In this document: positions 8,592-17,921 of the stretch, piece by piece
How positions within the stretch are numbered: the stretch's first letter is position 1
How the letters are laid out: the number at the start of each line of letters is the position of its first letter
Source: Nakamurella alba
Lineage (GTDB): Bacteria; Actinomycetota; Actinomycetes; Mycobacteriales; Nakamurellaceae
Assembly (NCBI RefSeq): GCF_009707545.1
Contig: NZ_WLYK01000005.1
Coordinates: 672,402 to 736,401 of the forward strand
Reading direction: 5' to 3'
DNA: 64,000 nt
The notes under the pieces: generated by a model
Seen by the model: the letters and a program-made list of their open reading frames with translations, nothing else
What the model was told of the DNA's origin: nothing
Databases searched by the model: none
Program-made: the position numbers and the translations under genes

Positions 8592-8830
8592 GGATTCTCC
8601 CGGGACTGGATGCCGGCCCCCGGGTCAGGGACCAGCGGGAACCGGCCGGATCTCGGACCGGATCGACGGCGGAGCGGAGGGAGCGACATCCGGCGGCCGG
8701 CACCCGACCGGTGACGGCGCGCGGACGACCTGGCGGATCCGCCGGTGCCCGCACACACGAAAGTCCGGGGCGTTCCAGCGGGAACGCCCCGGACGAGCCG
8801 ACCGGACAGGGCCGGCAGGACCGACGAAGG

Positions 8831-9016
8831 TCAGCGGGTGACGAGGACCACGATCAGCGCGGCGCAGGCGACGAGCGCGCAGATGATGACCGGCCAGGCC
8901 CAGCCCGGCATCCCGTTCCGTACCGGCTCCTCCTCCTCGACGAACCGACGGAACATCTGGGTGTCGGCGATGGATCCCTCGTCACGGGGGTGTTCAGGGC
9001 TGGTCATGGCTCCCAT
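8831..9016 (-). CDS. Small single-pass membrane protein
   Basis: A 61-residue (or 58-residue) protein with a hydrophilic acidic N-terminal half (FRRFVEEEEPVRNG) and one C-terminal transmembrane helix (GWAWPVIICALVACAALIVV) ending VLVTR. The layout is a coherent small membrane protein, not a random frame. The start is uncertain: ATG at 9016 has no ribosome site, while the ATG at 9007 has GGGAG only two bases away. No family is recognised. Confidence 0.55.
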   Translation of the reverse strand: MGAMTSPEHPRDEGSIADTQMFRRFVEEEEPVRNGMPGWAWPVIICALVACAALIVVLVTR

Positions 9017-9085
9017 GAAACACCAAGGAGCGGAAATCCTCGCCGTCCGCGCGGGTGGATGTGAACAGTCCGACCCGACGCAACC

Positions 9086-9817
9086 TCAGGCGTAGATCTC
9101 GTCCAGACGCTGCTGCCAGGCCGCGCTGACGGCCTCGGCGGTCGGGCCGTCGGCATCGGCGTCCGGGAAGCGGTGGACGGTGACGGCGACCGGGGCGCCG
9201 AAGAAGTTGCGGCCGAAGATGCGGATGAGCGCGTCGTCGGTGCGCAGGCCGATGAAGGCGTGGTTCCGGTGGTCGACCTCGACATCGACGACCACGCCGA
9301 CCGCCGGCAGCGCGAGTTGGATCCGGTCGCCCTGCTGCACCCCGTCCCCGATCCCCAGGGCGAGCAGCAGGGTGCGCAGTCCTTCCGGGTTCTGCGAGGA
9401 GGCGGGAGCCGTCGCCTCCGAGTAGCTGACGGTGCGGCCGGCGAAGTGCTGGACGTACTGGCGGAGCGTGTGCAGGTAGAAGTCGGTGTGCTGGTCGGCG
9501 CCGTCGTACTGGGTGTCCCAGTCCTCGGTGATCACCCCGCTGTGCACGTAGCGGACGGTCGCGCCGCCCGGGCGGGCGGAGATCTCGTGCTCGAGCTGGT
9601 TGAACCAACCGTCCTCGCCGTCGACCCGGGTGACGAAGTGGTGCGGCGGGTCCCAGACGGTGACCACGCCGCCGAACGCAGCGGCACCACCCACCCGCGG
9701 CTCGAACTCCATCGGCCACAGCCAGCCGCCGACGTTCGTGGTCACGGCGTCGAACACCTGCTCAGGGGTGCCCTCCACGTCGAAGGTGCGGGCGATGTCG
9801 AAACGCTTGCCGGTCAT
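9086..9817 (-). CDS. SRPBCC (AHSA1-like) domain protein
   Basis: A 243-residue protein beginning with a clear SRPBCC segment (FDIARTFDVEGTPEQVFDAV) followed by WPMEFEPRVGGAAAFGGVVT, VWDPPHHFVTRVDGEDGW and VRYVHSGVITEDWDTQYDGA, as in activator-of-Hsp90-like ligand-binding proteins. The last ~80 residues (GDRIQLALPAVGVVVDVEVD onward) go beyond the usual ~150-residue domain and are not recognised. The ATG at 9817 has GAGGAG 8 bases upstream. The upstream helix-turn-helix gene on the same strand is the likely regulator. Confidence 0.82.
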   Translation of the reverse strand: MTGKRFDIARTFDVEGTPEQVFDAVTTNVGGWLWPMEFEPRVGGAAAFGGVVTVWDPPHHFVTRVDGEDGWFNQLEHEISARPGGATVRYVHSGVITEDWDTQYDGADQHTDFYLHTLRQYVQHFAGRTVSYSEATAPASSQNPEGLRTLLLALGIGDGVQQGDRIQLALPAVGVVVDVEVDHRNHAFIGLRTDDALIRIFGRNFFGAPVAVTVHRFPDADADGPTAEAVSAAWQQRLDEIYA

Positions 9818-9941
9818 GGGGTGCTCCTCGGGGTCCGTGCGGTGGGCAGTGCGGTGGGTGGTGTGGGGGAATCGCGGTGGGTGGTTCCGGGGGAACGCAG
9901 CCGGTGATGTGGGGGGATCGCTGCGGGTGGTGCGGGAGACG

Positions 9942-10583
9942 TCAGGTCGGTGGTGCGGACGTGCGGACGGCCTTCGGACCGGAAACAGCTGCACCGTCAC
10001 CGGTCTCGCGCAGGGTCGGGTGCATGGCGAGCACCAGGCGGTGCCCGCGCGCGCCGGGTGCCTGCGGGCGGTGGTAGCGGTCGACCAGCTCGTCGACCGA
10101 CGCCGCGAGTTCGCGGGCGAAGGCGGCGCGGTCGGCGGCGGAGGCGAAGTCGATCCGGGTGTCGCCGGCGAAGGTGGCCAGCGGTTGCCCGGCGGCCCGC
10201 GCGCCGGCCACCAGGGTGCCGACCTCCCGCACCAACCGGGCGGACAGCGCCAGCAACCACCCGGCGGAGTACTCGTCTCGGGAGCGCGCCGGGTCGGGCG
10301 CGACCGGCAGGAGCGCGGCGGGGGAGATCACGAACGACGCGGCCACCGCCTTCAGTACCCGCTCGGTCATGTTGCCCTTGCGGCGCTCCTCGACCAGCTC
10401 GATCAGCCCGACCCGTTCGAGGGCGTGCAGGTGGTAGTTCACCTTCTGCCGGGACAGCCCCACCGACGCGGCGAGGGTGCTGGCGGACCCCGGACTGACC
10501 AGGGCCGCCAGCAGCCCGGCCCGGACCGGATCCAGGACGACCTCCGCCGCCGCCGGATCCTCGATGACCGCCACCTCGTCCAT
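9942..10583 (-). CDS. ArsR-like winged-helix regulator
   Basis: A 213-residue protein with an N-terminal winged helix: LDPVRAGLLAALVSPGSAST, recognition helix VGLSRQKVNYHLHALERVGL, wing IELVEERRKGNMTERVLKAV. The C-terminal ~110 residues (RDEYSAGWLLALSARLVREV, AADRAAFARELAASVDELVD) are the helical extension seen in regulators paired with AHSA1 proteins. The ATG at 10583 has GAGGGTG upstream. It sits 124 bp before the SRPBCC gene on the same strand, so an autoregulated two-gene operon is likely. Overlapping inverted repeats upstream are candidate operators. Confidence 0.84.
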   Translation of the reverse strand: MDEVAVIEDPAAAEVVLDPVRAGLLAALVSPGSASTLAASVGLSRQKVNYHLHALERVGLIELVEERRKGNMTERVLKAVAASFVISPAALLPVAPDPARSRDEYSAGWLLALSARLVREVGTLVAGARAAGQPLATFAGDTRIDFASAADRAAFARELAASVDELVDRYHRPQAPGARGHRLVLAMHPTLRETGDGAAVSGPKAVRTSAPPT

Positions 10584-10613
10584 GGCGATCACCCTCGCAC
10601 CGAAAGGAAATGT

Positions 10614-10635
10614 TGTCAAGACAGTTGTATCTGTC
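10614..10635. promoter_or_regulatory. Overlapping inverted repeats, candidate operator of the HTH/SRPBCC operon
   Basis: TGTC-AA-GACA overlaps GACAG-TTGTAT-CTGTC, giving three half-sites in 22 bp, about 30 bp before the regulator start. On the minus strand it includes TTGACA, a good -35 hexamer, so a bound repressor would cover the promoter. Inference from position. Confidence 0.45.
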
Positions 10636-10810
10636 GGTCGGTGTTCGCCTCGTGGGTGATGCGCCTCATGGCGGTCCGGGCGGGCGAAACAGCAGGGCAA
10701 CCGTGTGGCAGAGACCGATGCACCACAGGGTGTCGGGGACAATCAGCGGGCACCGGACACCGCCACCCGGGGCATCGTCACCAGGGGTGACGGAACGGTG
10801 GAGGTGACGG

Positions 10811-13800
10811 ATGACAGGCGCGCCACGGGCACGCATCGCGATGCTCGTCGCGGCCCTGCTCGCCGGCCTCCTCCAGTTCGTCACGCCGGTCCAGGTCCTG
10901 GCCGCGCCCGCACCGGCCACCCCGACCGCGACCACCCAGGCCCCGAGCACCAGCACCCCCACCACGCAGACCGCGGGCGGAGGTGTCGCCGGCGGCTACG
11001 TCCCGATCACCCCGGCCCGGATCCTGGACACCCGGATCGGTACCGGAGCCCGACAGGGCGTGGTGGGCAACGGATCGCTCCCCGTCCGGGTCCGCGGCTG
11101 GGTGCCGTCGAGCGGCGTCGCCGCCGTGCTGATCCAGATCACCGCCGTCGCGCCGACCACGTCCGGTTTCCTCACCGCCTACCCGGACGGCACGACGCGG
11201 CCGGGTGTCGCCCAGCTCAACTACACCGCGGGCAGCAGCGGTACCGCCACCGCGCTGGTCACCCTGGGCGGCGACGGCCGCTTCCGGATCGCCAACCTGC
11301 CCACCGCCGTCGCCGGGCACGCCCACCTGGTCGTCGACCTGCTCGGCTGGACCCGCAGCGGCACCGCGGTCGCCGGTGGGTTCACCGCCCTGGCCACCGG
11401 CACCCGGCTGGCCGACACCCGCACCGGTCTGGGTCTGCGACGCGGCACGGTCACCGGATCGACGCCGCTGCCGGTGCCGGTGTACGGCCGGGCCGGGGTG
11501 CCGGCGGGGGTGAGCGCAGTGCTGGTCACCGTGACGGCAGTGGCCCCGGTCGGCGGCGGCTACCTGCGACTGGGCGGCACCGGATCCGCTCCGGCCACGG
11601 TGCTGAACTTCTCGTCGGGGCGGAGCACCACCGCCTTCGCCGTGGTGCCGGTGTCCGCCGACGGCCGGATCGCGATCACCCCGGGCGTCCCCGGCCGCAC
11701 CCACGTCGTCATCGATGTCGCCGGGTACGTCGCGGGCGGCAGGGCGTCCGCCGCCGGGACGCTGCAGACCGGACCGGCCGCGCGGCTGCTGGACACCCGG
11801 ACGAACCGTTCCGTCGGGCCCGGGAAGGCCGTGGCGGTCCGGGTGCTGGGCCGCGGCGGGGTGCCGGCCGAAGGCGCCACCGCCGTCGCGCTCGCCGTCT
11901 CCGTCGTCGGCCCCACCGCCGCCGGCTACCTGACCGTCGGCCCGACCGCGGGCGGCCGGGCGGCCACCGTGCTCAACTACCCCGCCGGGCAGACCCTCAC
12001 CACCACTGTGCTGGTCCCGGTCGGAGCGGACGGCACCGTCACCGTGACCGGTGTCAGCACCGGGCAGCAGCACGTGGTCATCGATCTCGCCGGCTGGTAC
12101 CTCCCCGGCGGTGTCGCGGCCACGGTCGCCGTCACCGCCTGCACCCCCTCGGTGTCCTCCCGCCTCACCGCGCCGGACGGGTCGGCGATCCCGGGCGCCG
12201 CGCCCGGCGCGACGGTCCGGTACGCGGTGGCGATGCGGAACGACCCGACCGGCTCCTGCCTGTCCACCCCCGGGGACCCGACGGTGTCCGGCACCGTGCG
12301 CCTGGTCCCGTCCGGCCCCGGGGTGCTGCCGTCGGCGTGCACGACCGCGGGTGGCGCGTGCGTCACCGAGGTGCAGGCCTGGATCGAGATCCACACGGCC
12401 GCCGGCTGGCGGGCGCTGCCGACCGAGCAGACGGTGAACACCACCGCCGCCGCGGTACTGGCCACCCGCTGTCCCGGCGGGGCCGCCGCCGGGTGCGCCT
12501 CTTCCGCCCTGCGGTCCGGGGTGGTGGAGGCGACCCTGCCGACGGCGGTCCCGTGCGCCGCAGACTCCGGGTCATGCACCGCCTCCGGGACCACCCTGGC
12601 CTTCCGCTACCACCCGCGGCTGACCGGGTCGCAGCTCGCCCGGATCGCCGCGTGCGCCGCCGGTTCCGCCTGCGATGCCGCGAGAGTCGCCGTCCGGGTG
12701 GACTTCTCGGATCCCGGCCACGGATCGGTGGTCACCGTCGCTGACCTGCCGGCCGGGAGCGACGGCACCGCCCGGTCGGTCGCCGTCCGGGTGGACACCC
12801 CGGCCGGCACCGGAACCACTCTTCGCCCGGACGATCTCGCCCCCGGTACCTCGGTCCGGGTCGCTTCTGCGGCGAGCTACACCGTGCCGGCCGCCGCCTC
12901 GACGCAGTTCGCCGCGACCCTGACCACGTCCTGGACGGGGGGCCGGACCGTCGGACGGCTGCTCACCCCGATCACCGCCCGGGCCGACACCGCCCCGATG
13001 ACGCTCGCCGTCGACACCGCCGCGATCACCTCGGGCGTGTCCACCACGGTGGTCATGAGCTCGGTGGCGCTGGGTGTGCGGACCGGCGCGGTGGAGATCC
13101 GCGATGCCTCGAACGTCCGGCTCGGGTTCCTGCGGGACGACGGACGTTCGCCGGATCTCGTTGCCGGGGACGGCGTTTCGACCGGATCGGTGGCGGTGCG
13201 GTCGACCGCGTCGAGCGTCGGGATCCGTGCCGTCGGCACCATCGACGGCGCCCCGGCGCAGAGTCGGACGGTCACCCTGCAGGTCACCCCGGCAGGTCTG
13301 CCGGTGGATGCGGCGACAAGCCCGCCGGATGCGGTGATCACCGTCGCCGGTGAGCAGGTGCGGTCCGACACCTTGCTGGTCCGGCTCGACGAGCACATCG
13401 ACCCGGCGGTGATCAGTTCCGCCGCCGACCGGGTCGGTGGCGAGGTACTCGGCCGGGTCGGTGACTCCTGGCAGGTCGGGTTCCCGGCCGTCGCGGCCGC
13501 CGGGACCCTGGAGCTGCTGGCCGGCCGGATCGAGGCGCTGCCGGGGGTCGCCGCGGTCGAGACCGACCCCGTAGGTGAGGGTTCCGCGCTCACCCCGAAC
13601 GACCCGGCCTACGCCGAGCAGTGGTCGATGCCGGCCACCCGGACCGACGAGCTCTGGGCCACAGGGCAGGGCGCGCCGGTGGTGGTGGCGGTCGCCGACA
13701 CCGGGATCGACCAGGACCACCCGGATCTGGTGGGCCGGATCCTGCCCGGGATCAACGTGCTCGACGGCGGTACGAACACCGCGGCCGGCCCGGAGGACGA

Positions 13801-14974
13801 CCACGGCACGCACGTCGCCGGGATCATCGCCGCCGCCGGCAACAACGGGCGCGCGGTGGCCGGGGTCGACTGGTCCGCCCGGATCATGCCGATAGTGCTC
13901 TGCGAGGGCCGGGCCTGCGGGACGGCAGCCCAACTGGCGCAGGCGATCCGGTACGCAGCGGCGCACGGCGCCCGGGTGCTGAACCTGTCACTCGGCGGCT
14001 ACCCGCGGTCCGAGGTGGTGGCCGAGGCGCTGCAGGAAGCGGCGGCGGCGTCGATGCTGGTGGTCACCGCGGCGGGGAACTGCGGCGGCGCGACCTACTA
14101 CTTCAACGGCTGCTCGACCCGGAACGAGGTCGACTACCCGGCCGGCTTCACCGGATCCGAGACCTTCGGCGGCACCACGTACGTGAACAACCTGCTGACG
14201 GTCGGGTCGACCGACCGGTCCGGCACCCGCTCTGAGTTCTCCAACCACGGTTCCTACGTGGACATCTCGGCTCCCGGGACCGACATCGTCTCCACCTGGC
14301 CGGGCGGTGGCCGGGCCAGCGAGAGCGGCACCTCGATGTCGGCTCCGATGGTCGCCGGCGCCGCGGCGGCCGTGCTCGCCAAGCAACCCACCGCCTCGGA
14401 CGCGCAGGTACGTTCGCGGCTGATCGCCGCGGCCGGAGGGTCACCCGGCGACGGCATGGGATCCGGCGTCCTGGACACCTTCGAGACGGTGGTCCGCGGC
14501 GGCTTCGAGACCGGTGACCTGACCGCGTGGACCCGGACCGGGACCACCCAGGTGCTGGACGGGATCGGCCCGGTGACCGCACCGGACGGGTCGCGGCGGA
14601 TCGGCCTGCTCTCCACCACCGGCGGCCCCGCCGCCTCCTTGTCGCTGACCCTGCCGATGGTGGCCTCGGCGAAGGACCGTACGGTGCGGCTGCGCTACGA
14701 CCTGCTCGGCGCATCCGGCGCGGACACCCGGCTGGTGATCACCACCCGCAGCGCCGGCGGTGTCGTCCGGTCGACCGTCGCGGTCCGGTTGGCCACCGCG
14801 ACGCTGCCGACCTTCCCGGCCACCGGCACCGCGCTCGGCCCGGGAGCCGTGCAGACCGGGTGGCGAACAGCGGTTCTCACGATCCCGGGGGCCGACACCG
14901 CGACGGTCGTCCGCGTCGAACTGCAGAGCTCGGTCGCTGCAGCGGCCGCGGTGGACCGCCTGGAGCTGCGCTGA
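10811..14974 (+). CDS. Very large secreted subtilisin-like serine protease with three N-terminal repeat domains
   Basis: A 1387-residue protein. A signal peptide (MLVAALLAGLLQFVTPVQVL) ends near AAPA. Three ~130-residue repeats follow (about 55-180, 190-305, 315-435), each starting like PARILDTR or TRLADTR and ending like HLVVDLLGW or HVVIDLAGWY, a beta-rich module common in actinobacterial secreted proteins. Residues ~440-700 hold a Cys-rich region; ~720-830 resembles a choice-of-anchor module (LRDDGRSPDLVAGDGVSTG). A prodomain-like segment (~840-930) precedes an S8 peptidase with D963 (VAVADTGID), H998 (DHGTHVAG) and S1175 (GTSMSAPM). The last ~170 residues (GFETGDLTAWTRTGTT) look carbohydrate- or anchor-binding. 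GGAGGTGACGG precedes the ATG. Confidence 0.88.
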   Translation: MTGAPRARIAMLVAALLAGLLQFVTPVQVLAAPAPATPTATTQAPSTSTPTTQTAGGGVAGGYVPITPARILDTRIGTGARQGVVGNGSLPVRVRGWVPSSGVAAVLIQITAVAPTTSGFLTAYPDGTTRPGVAQLNYTAGSSGTATALVTLGGDGRFRIANLPTAVAGHAHLVVDLLGWTRSGTAVAGGFTALATGTRLADTRTGLGLRRGTVTGSTPLPVPVYGRAGVPAGVSAVLVTVTAVAPVGGGYLRLGGTGSAPATVLNFSSGRSTTAFAVVPVSADGRIAITPGVPGRTHVVIDVAGYVAGGRASAAGTLQTGPAARLLDTRTNRSVGPGKAVAVRVLGRGGVPAEGATAVALAVSVVGPTAAGYLTVGPTAGGRAATVLNYPAGQTLTTTVLVPVGADGTVTVTGVSTGQQHVVIDLAGWYLPGGVAATVAVTACTPSVSSRLTAPDGSAIPGAAPGATVRYAVAMRNDPTGSCLSTPGDPTVSGTVRLVPSGPGVLPSACTTAGGACVTEVQAWIEIHTAAGWRALPTEQTVNTTAAAVLATRCPGGAAAGCASSALRSGVVEATLPTAVPCAADSGSCTASGTTLAFRYHPRLTGSQLARIAACAAGSACDAARVAVRVDFSDPGHGSVVTVADLPAGSDGTARSVAVRVDTPAGTGTTLRPDDLAPGTSVRVASAASYTVPAAASTQFAATLTTSWTGGRTVGRLLTPITARADTAPMTLAVDTAAITSGVSTTVVMSSVALGVRTGAVEIRDASNVRLGFLRDDGRSPDLVAGDGVSTGSVAVRSTASSVGIRAVGTIDGAPAQSRTVTLQVTPAGLPVDAATSPPDAVITVAGEQVRSDTLLVRLDEHIDPAVISSAADRVGGEVLGRVGDSWQVGFPAVAAAGTLELLAGRIEALPGVAAVETDPVGEGSALTPNDPAYAEQWSMPATRTDELWATGQGAPVVVAVADTGIDQDHPDLVGRILPGINVLDGGTNTAAGPEDDHGTHVAGIIAAAGNNGRAVAGVDWSARIMPIVLCEGRACGTAAQLAQAIRYAAAHGARVLNLSLGGYPRSEVVAEALQEAAAASMLVVTAAGNCGGATYYFNGCSTRNEVDYPAGFTGSETFGGTTYVNNLLTVGSTDRSGTRSEFSNHGSYVDISAPGTDIVSTWPGGGRASESGTSMSAPMVAGAAAAVLAKQPTASDAQVRSRLIAAAGGSPGDGMGSGVLDTFETVVRGGFETGDLTAWTRTGTTQVLDGIGPVTAPDGSRRIGLLSTTGGPAASLSLTLPMVASAKDRTVRLRYDLLGASGADTRLVITTRSAGGVVRSTVAVRLATATLPTFPATGTALGPGAVQTGWRTAVLTIPGADTATVVRVELQSSVAAAAAVDRLELR

Positions 14975-14984
14975 CCGTCCCGGG

Positions 14985-15929
14985 TCAGAGCTGGGTGAGG
15001 GTGACAACCGCGGCGACGCCGTTGAACGTCATGTGCGCGACGATCGCGCTGCCCAACCGCCCGGTGTGCATGGTCAGCAGCGCACACACGCCGCCCATCA
15101 GCAGCAGGCTCGTGCCGAGCGGCAGCACCGAGTAGGGGTCGGTCAGCTCCGGCAGGTGCAGCACCACGAACAGCACCGACGACAGTCCGACGGTGATCCA
15201 CCGGCAGCGCGCCTGGCGGGCCGGATCGGTGAGCTGCGCGGGGGTGAGCCGGCGCTGCAGGCTCGACATCGACGACCGGATCAGCAGTCCGCGGAAGAAC
15301 AGTTCCTCCACCACCGGCGCGATCAGCGTGGCGCCGACGACCAGGTTGAGCACCAGCGCGACGTCGCCGATGCCGGAGGTCACCGACTCGAGGTTGCCGC
15401 GGCCGACGCCGCCCTGTAGCGCGCTGATCGCCAGGGTGAGGATGACCGACACGACGCGCATGCCGAGCCCGACCCCGAGGCCGATGGCGAGGTCGACGGG
15501 CTTGATCACCAGACCGAGATCCCTGCGCAAATTTCCGGTCCCGTGCCGCCGGGACGCCCACCAGGCCGCTCCGGTCAGGCCGAGCCAGATCGGCAGGAAC
15601 CCGGCGACGAGCAGCGAGACCTCCCGCGGGATGCCCTCGAACACGCCGAACGGCCAGGACAGCGCGGCGCTGAGCACCAGCACCAGGCCGAATCCGGCCA
15701 GGACGTCGACCAGCGACCACCGGCCGTCGCCCCGGCCATGTGTCGGTCCGTCGGGTCGGCGGCCCGGCGTGGTGTCGGCGGGTGCGGCCAGGATGGCCGG
15801 CAGCGGTTGGGTGATGGGCTCGGCCCAGGCGGTTGCGTCGTGAGGCGGGGCGGCGGCACCGGGCGGGGCCGGCGAGGCGGTCGGGGCGGGCGGCGCCCAG
15901 GGATCCGGGGGACCGTCGGTGCGCACCAT
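14985..15929 (-). CDS. CPBP-family intramembrane glutamic metalloprotease
   Basis: A 314-residue protein with a Pro/Ala-rich cytoplasmic N-terminus (~70 residues) and about eight transmembrane helices. It has the three CPBP/Abi motifs: EEXXXR as PVVEELFFRGLL (E208, E209, R213), FXXXH in LFVVLHLPE, and HXXXN in VAHMTFNG. The family includes CAAX-processing and bacteriocin-immunity proteins; the substrate here is unknown. The start lies 1 base after the stop of the DNA glycosylase gene, so they are co-transcribed. It converges with the protease gene (10-bp gap). Confidence 0.85.
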   Translation of the reverse strand: MVRTDGPPDPWAPPAPTASPAPPGAAAPPHDATAWAEPITQPLPAILAAPADTTPGRRPDGPTHGRGDGRWSLVDVLAGFGLVLVLSAALSWPFGVFEGIPREVSLLVAGFLPIWLGLTGAAWWASRRHGTGNLRRDLGLVIKPVDLAIGLGVGLGMRVVSVILTLAISALQGGVGRGNLESVTSGIGDVALVLNLVVGATLIAPVVEELFFRGLLIRSSMSSLQRRLTPAQLTDPARQARCRWITVGLSSVLFVVLHLPELTDPYSVLPLGTSLLLMGGVCALLTMHTGRLGSAIVAHMTFNGVAAVVTLTQL

Positions 15930-15930
15930 G

Positions 15931-16875
15931 TCAGATCCCCCGGTAGTCGATCCGCGCCATCCGCGGGCCGAACCGCGGGTTGGTGGCGCCGCTGCACTCG
16001 ATCAGCCGGACCACCCGGTGCCGGTGGCCGCGCCACGGCTCCAGCAGCTCCAGCATGCCGTCGTCGTCCACCCGACGGCCGATCAGCGCGGACCCGACGA
16101 AGTGGGCGAGGTGGTAGTCCCCGACGCTGACCGTGTCCGGATCGCCGTGCGCCTTCTGCATGACCTCCGCGGCGGTCCACGGCCCGATCCCGGGGACGGC
16201 GGTCAGCACGGCCGCGACCTCCGGGCCGCCGCGGCCGCGGGTCAGCGTGCGCTCCAGGGCGTCGGCCACCCGGGCGGCGCGCATGGCGGTGGCCGCCCGC
16301 TTCGGGTCGACGCCGGCCCGGTGGAACTCCCAGGACGGCACCCCCCGCCAGTGTGCAGGCGTGGGGAACAGCCGCATGCCGTCCGGCGCGGGCCCGGGCG
16401 GGATCGCACCGAATCGCCGGATCAACTGCCGATAGGACAGCCAGGCGTCCACGCCCAGCACCTTCTGCTCCAGGATCGCCGGGGCCAGGGATTCCCAGAC
16501 CAGGCCGGTGCGCGGGATGCGCAGGCCGGGCAGCCGGTGCCGGGTCCGGGTGAGCAACAGGTGCGAGGACACGTCGAGTTCCGACCAGTCGTCCCCCTCT
16601 CCCAGCAGCTCCGGGACCTGGTCCAGGAACCAGCCGGCCCCCGGGCCCCAGGCCGTCGCCTGCACCTCCGCGGCGTCGGTGCTGCCACCGCGGACCCGCA
16701 GGTGCAGGGTGGCCGGACCGGCCGGCGTGGTGCTGACCCGCCAGGCCTCGTCGTGCCCGAGGCGCAACGCCGGGTCGCCCGCGCCGCGACGCAGCGGCCC
16801 CAGGGTGGAGTGCAGGTCCACCGGTCGGCCGGGTCGCCAGATGGAGGCGAGCGGCGTCGTGGTGGGCGCGGTCAT
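15931..16875 (-). CDS. DNA-3-methyladenine glycosylase II-like HhH-GPD DNA repair enzyme
   Basis: A 314-residue protein. The C-terminal half has the helix-hairpin-helix and catalytic loop of the HhH-GPD superfamily: LTAVPGIGPWTAAEVMQKAH then DPDTVSVGDYHLAHFV, with the probable catalytic Asp in VGDYH. The segment ILEQKVLGVDAWLSYRQLIR matches the AlkA-type core. It should excise alkylated bases to start base excision repair. There is no Cys cluster for an iron-sulfur centre, unlike Nth/MutY. The ATG at 16875 has CTGGAGGG directly upstream. It is divergent from ku, a repair-gene pairing. Confidence 0.87.
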   Translation of the reverse strand: MTAPTTTPLASIWRPGRPVDLHSTLGPLRRGAGDPALRLGHDEAWRVSTTPAGPATLHLRVRGGSTDAAEVQATAWGPGAGWFLDQVPELLGEGDDWSELDVSSHLLLTRTRHRLPGLRIPRTGLVWESLAPAILEQKVLGVDAWLSYRQLIRRFGAIPPGPAPDGMRLFPTPAHWRGVPSWEFHRAGVDPKRAATAMRAARVADALERTLTRGRGGPEVAAVLTAVPGIGPWTAAEVMQKAHGDPDTVSVGDYHLAHFVGSALIGRRVDDDGMLELLEPWRGHRHRVVRLIECSGATNPRFGPRMARIDYRGI

Positions 16876-16988
16876 CCCTCCAGGGTGCCGTACCGGACCG
16901 ACGGTCCCGGTGAGCGGTGGCGGTCGGGACCCGCAGAGGTGCAAGGTCTGGACTGTTGCTTCAGGGTTTCGACCCGCAGAATGGGTGC

Positions 16989-17909
16989 ATGCGCTCGATC
17001 TGGAAGGGCTCCCTGGTCTTCGGACTGGTCAACGTGCCGGTCGCCGTCTACTCGGCGACCGAGGACCGCGACATCAAGTTCCACCAGGTGCACGCGACCG
17101 ACGGAGGACGGATCCGGTACCAGCGGACCTGCGAGGCCTGCGGCGAGGTGGTGGCGTTCGGCGACATCGCGAAGTCGTTCGAGTCCGACGACGGCCGTAC
17201 CGCGCGGATCACCGACGAGGACCTCAAGAGCCTGCCGGTGAGCACCGAACGGGAGATCGACCTGTTGTCGTTCGTGCCGTCCGAGCAGATCGACCCGGTG
17301 CTCTACGAGAACAGCTACGTGCTGGAGCCGGCGGGCAAGTCGACCAAGGCGTACGTGCTGCTGCGCGAGACGCTGGCCGACACCGACCGGGTCGCCATCG
17401 TGAACTTCGCGCTGCGGCAGAAGACCCGGCTGGCGGCGCTGCGGGTGCGCGATGACGTGCTGGTGCTGCAGGCGCTGCGCTGGCCGGACGAGGTCCGGCA
17501 GATCTCCTTCGAGTCGCTGGACAAGCCGGCCGACCTGTCCGCGGCGGAGAAGCAGATGGCCGCGCTGCTGGTCGACTCCTACGCCGACGACTTCCATCCG
17601 GAGCAGCACGAGGACCGCTACCGGATCGAGCTCGAGCAGATGATCGAGGCGAAACTCGAAGGGGAGCAGGCGTTCCCGGACAAGCCGGCGGAGGACGACG
17701 ACGACGCCGAGGTGCTGGACCTGCTGGCCGCGCTGCAGCGGTCGGTGAAGCGGCACAAGGGCGAGGCGGACGAGACGGCGGCCGCGGCGGAACCGGCCGC
17801 GAAGCCGAAGCGGGCCACCGCCGCCGCCAAGAAGGCGGTCGGCGGCGAGGGTGATGCGGTGGCCAAGCCGGCCGCGAAACCCAGGGCGCGGCGCACCAAG
17901 TCGGCCTGA
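16989..17909 (+). CDS. ku: Non-homologous end-joining protein Ku
   Basis: A 306-residue protein starting MRSIWKGSLVFGLVNVPVAV, the universal bacterial Ku N-terminus, followed by KFHQVHATDGGRIRYQRTCE and a C-x2-C pair. The Ku core runs to about residue 255. A Lys/Ala-rich tail (AAKPKRATAAAKKAVGG) ends in RARRTKSA, as in actinobacterial Ku proteins that bind DNA through basic C-termini. It forms a homodimer that loads on DNA ends and recruits LigD, which is not in the window. CAGAAT lies 6 bases before the ATG with no ribosome site, so the mRNA is probably leaderless. Confidence 0.95.
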   Translation: MRSIWKGSLVFGLVNVPVAVYSATEDRDIKFHQVHATDGGRIRYQRTCEACGEVVAFGDIAKSFESDDGRTARITDEDLKSLPVSTEREIDLLSFVPSEQIDPVLYENSYVLEPAGKSTKAYVLLRETLADTDRVAIVNFALRQKTRLAALRVRDDVLVLQALRWPDEVRQISFESLDKPADLSAAEKQMAALLVDSYADDFHPEQHEDRYRIELEQMIEAKLEGEQAFPDKPAEDDDDAEVLDLLAALQRSVKRHKGEADETAAAAEPAAKPKRATAAAKKAVGGEGDAVAKPAAKPRARRTKSA

Positions 17910-17921
17910 TCCGGGTCCGGG

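Noticed and set aside
8200..8754. 184-codon minus-strand frame after the NlpC/P60 gene
   Set aside because: Arg/Pro-rich, overlaps the NlpC/P60 3' end and the terminator, and encodes the hairpin repeats; not a convincing gene.
10778..13966. Long minus-strand open frames opposite the subtilase
   Set aside because: Low-complexity Gly/Arg/Asp composition and no ribosome sites; the plus-strand protease has signal peptide, repeats and catalytic triad.
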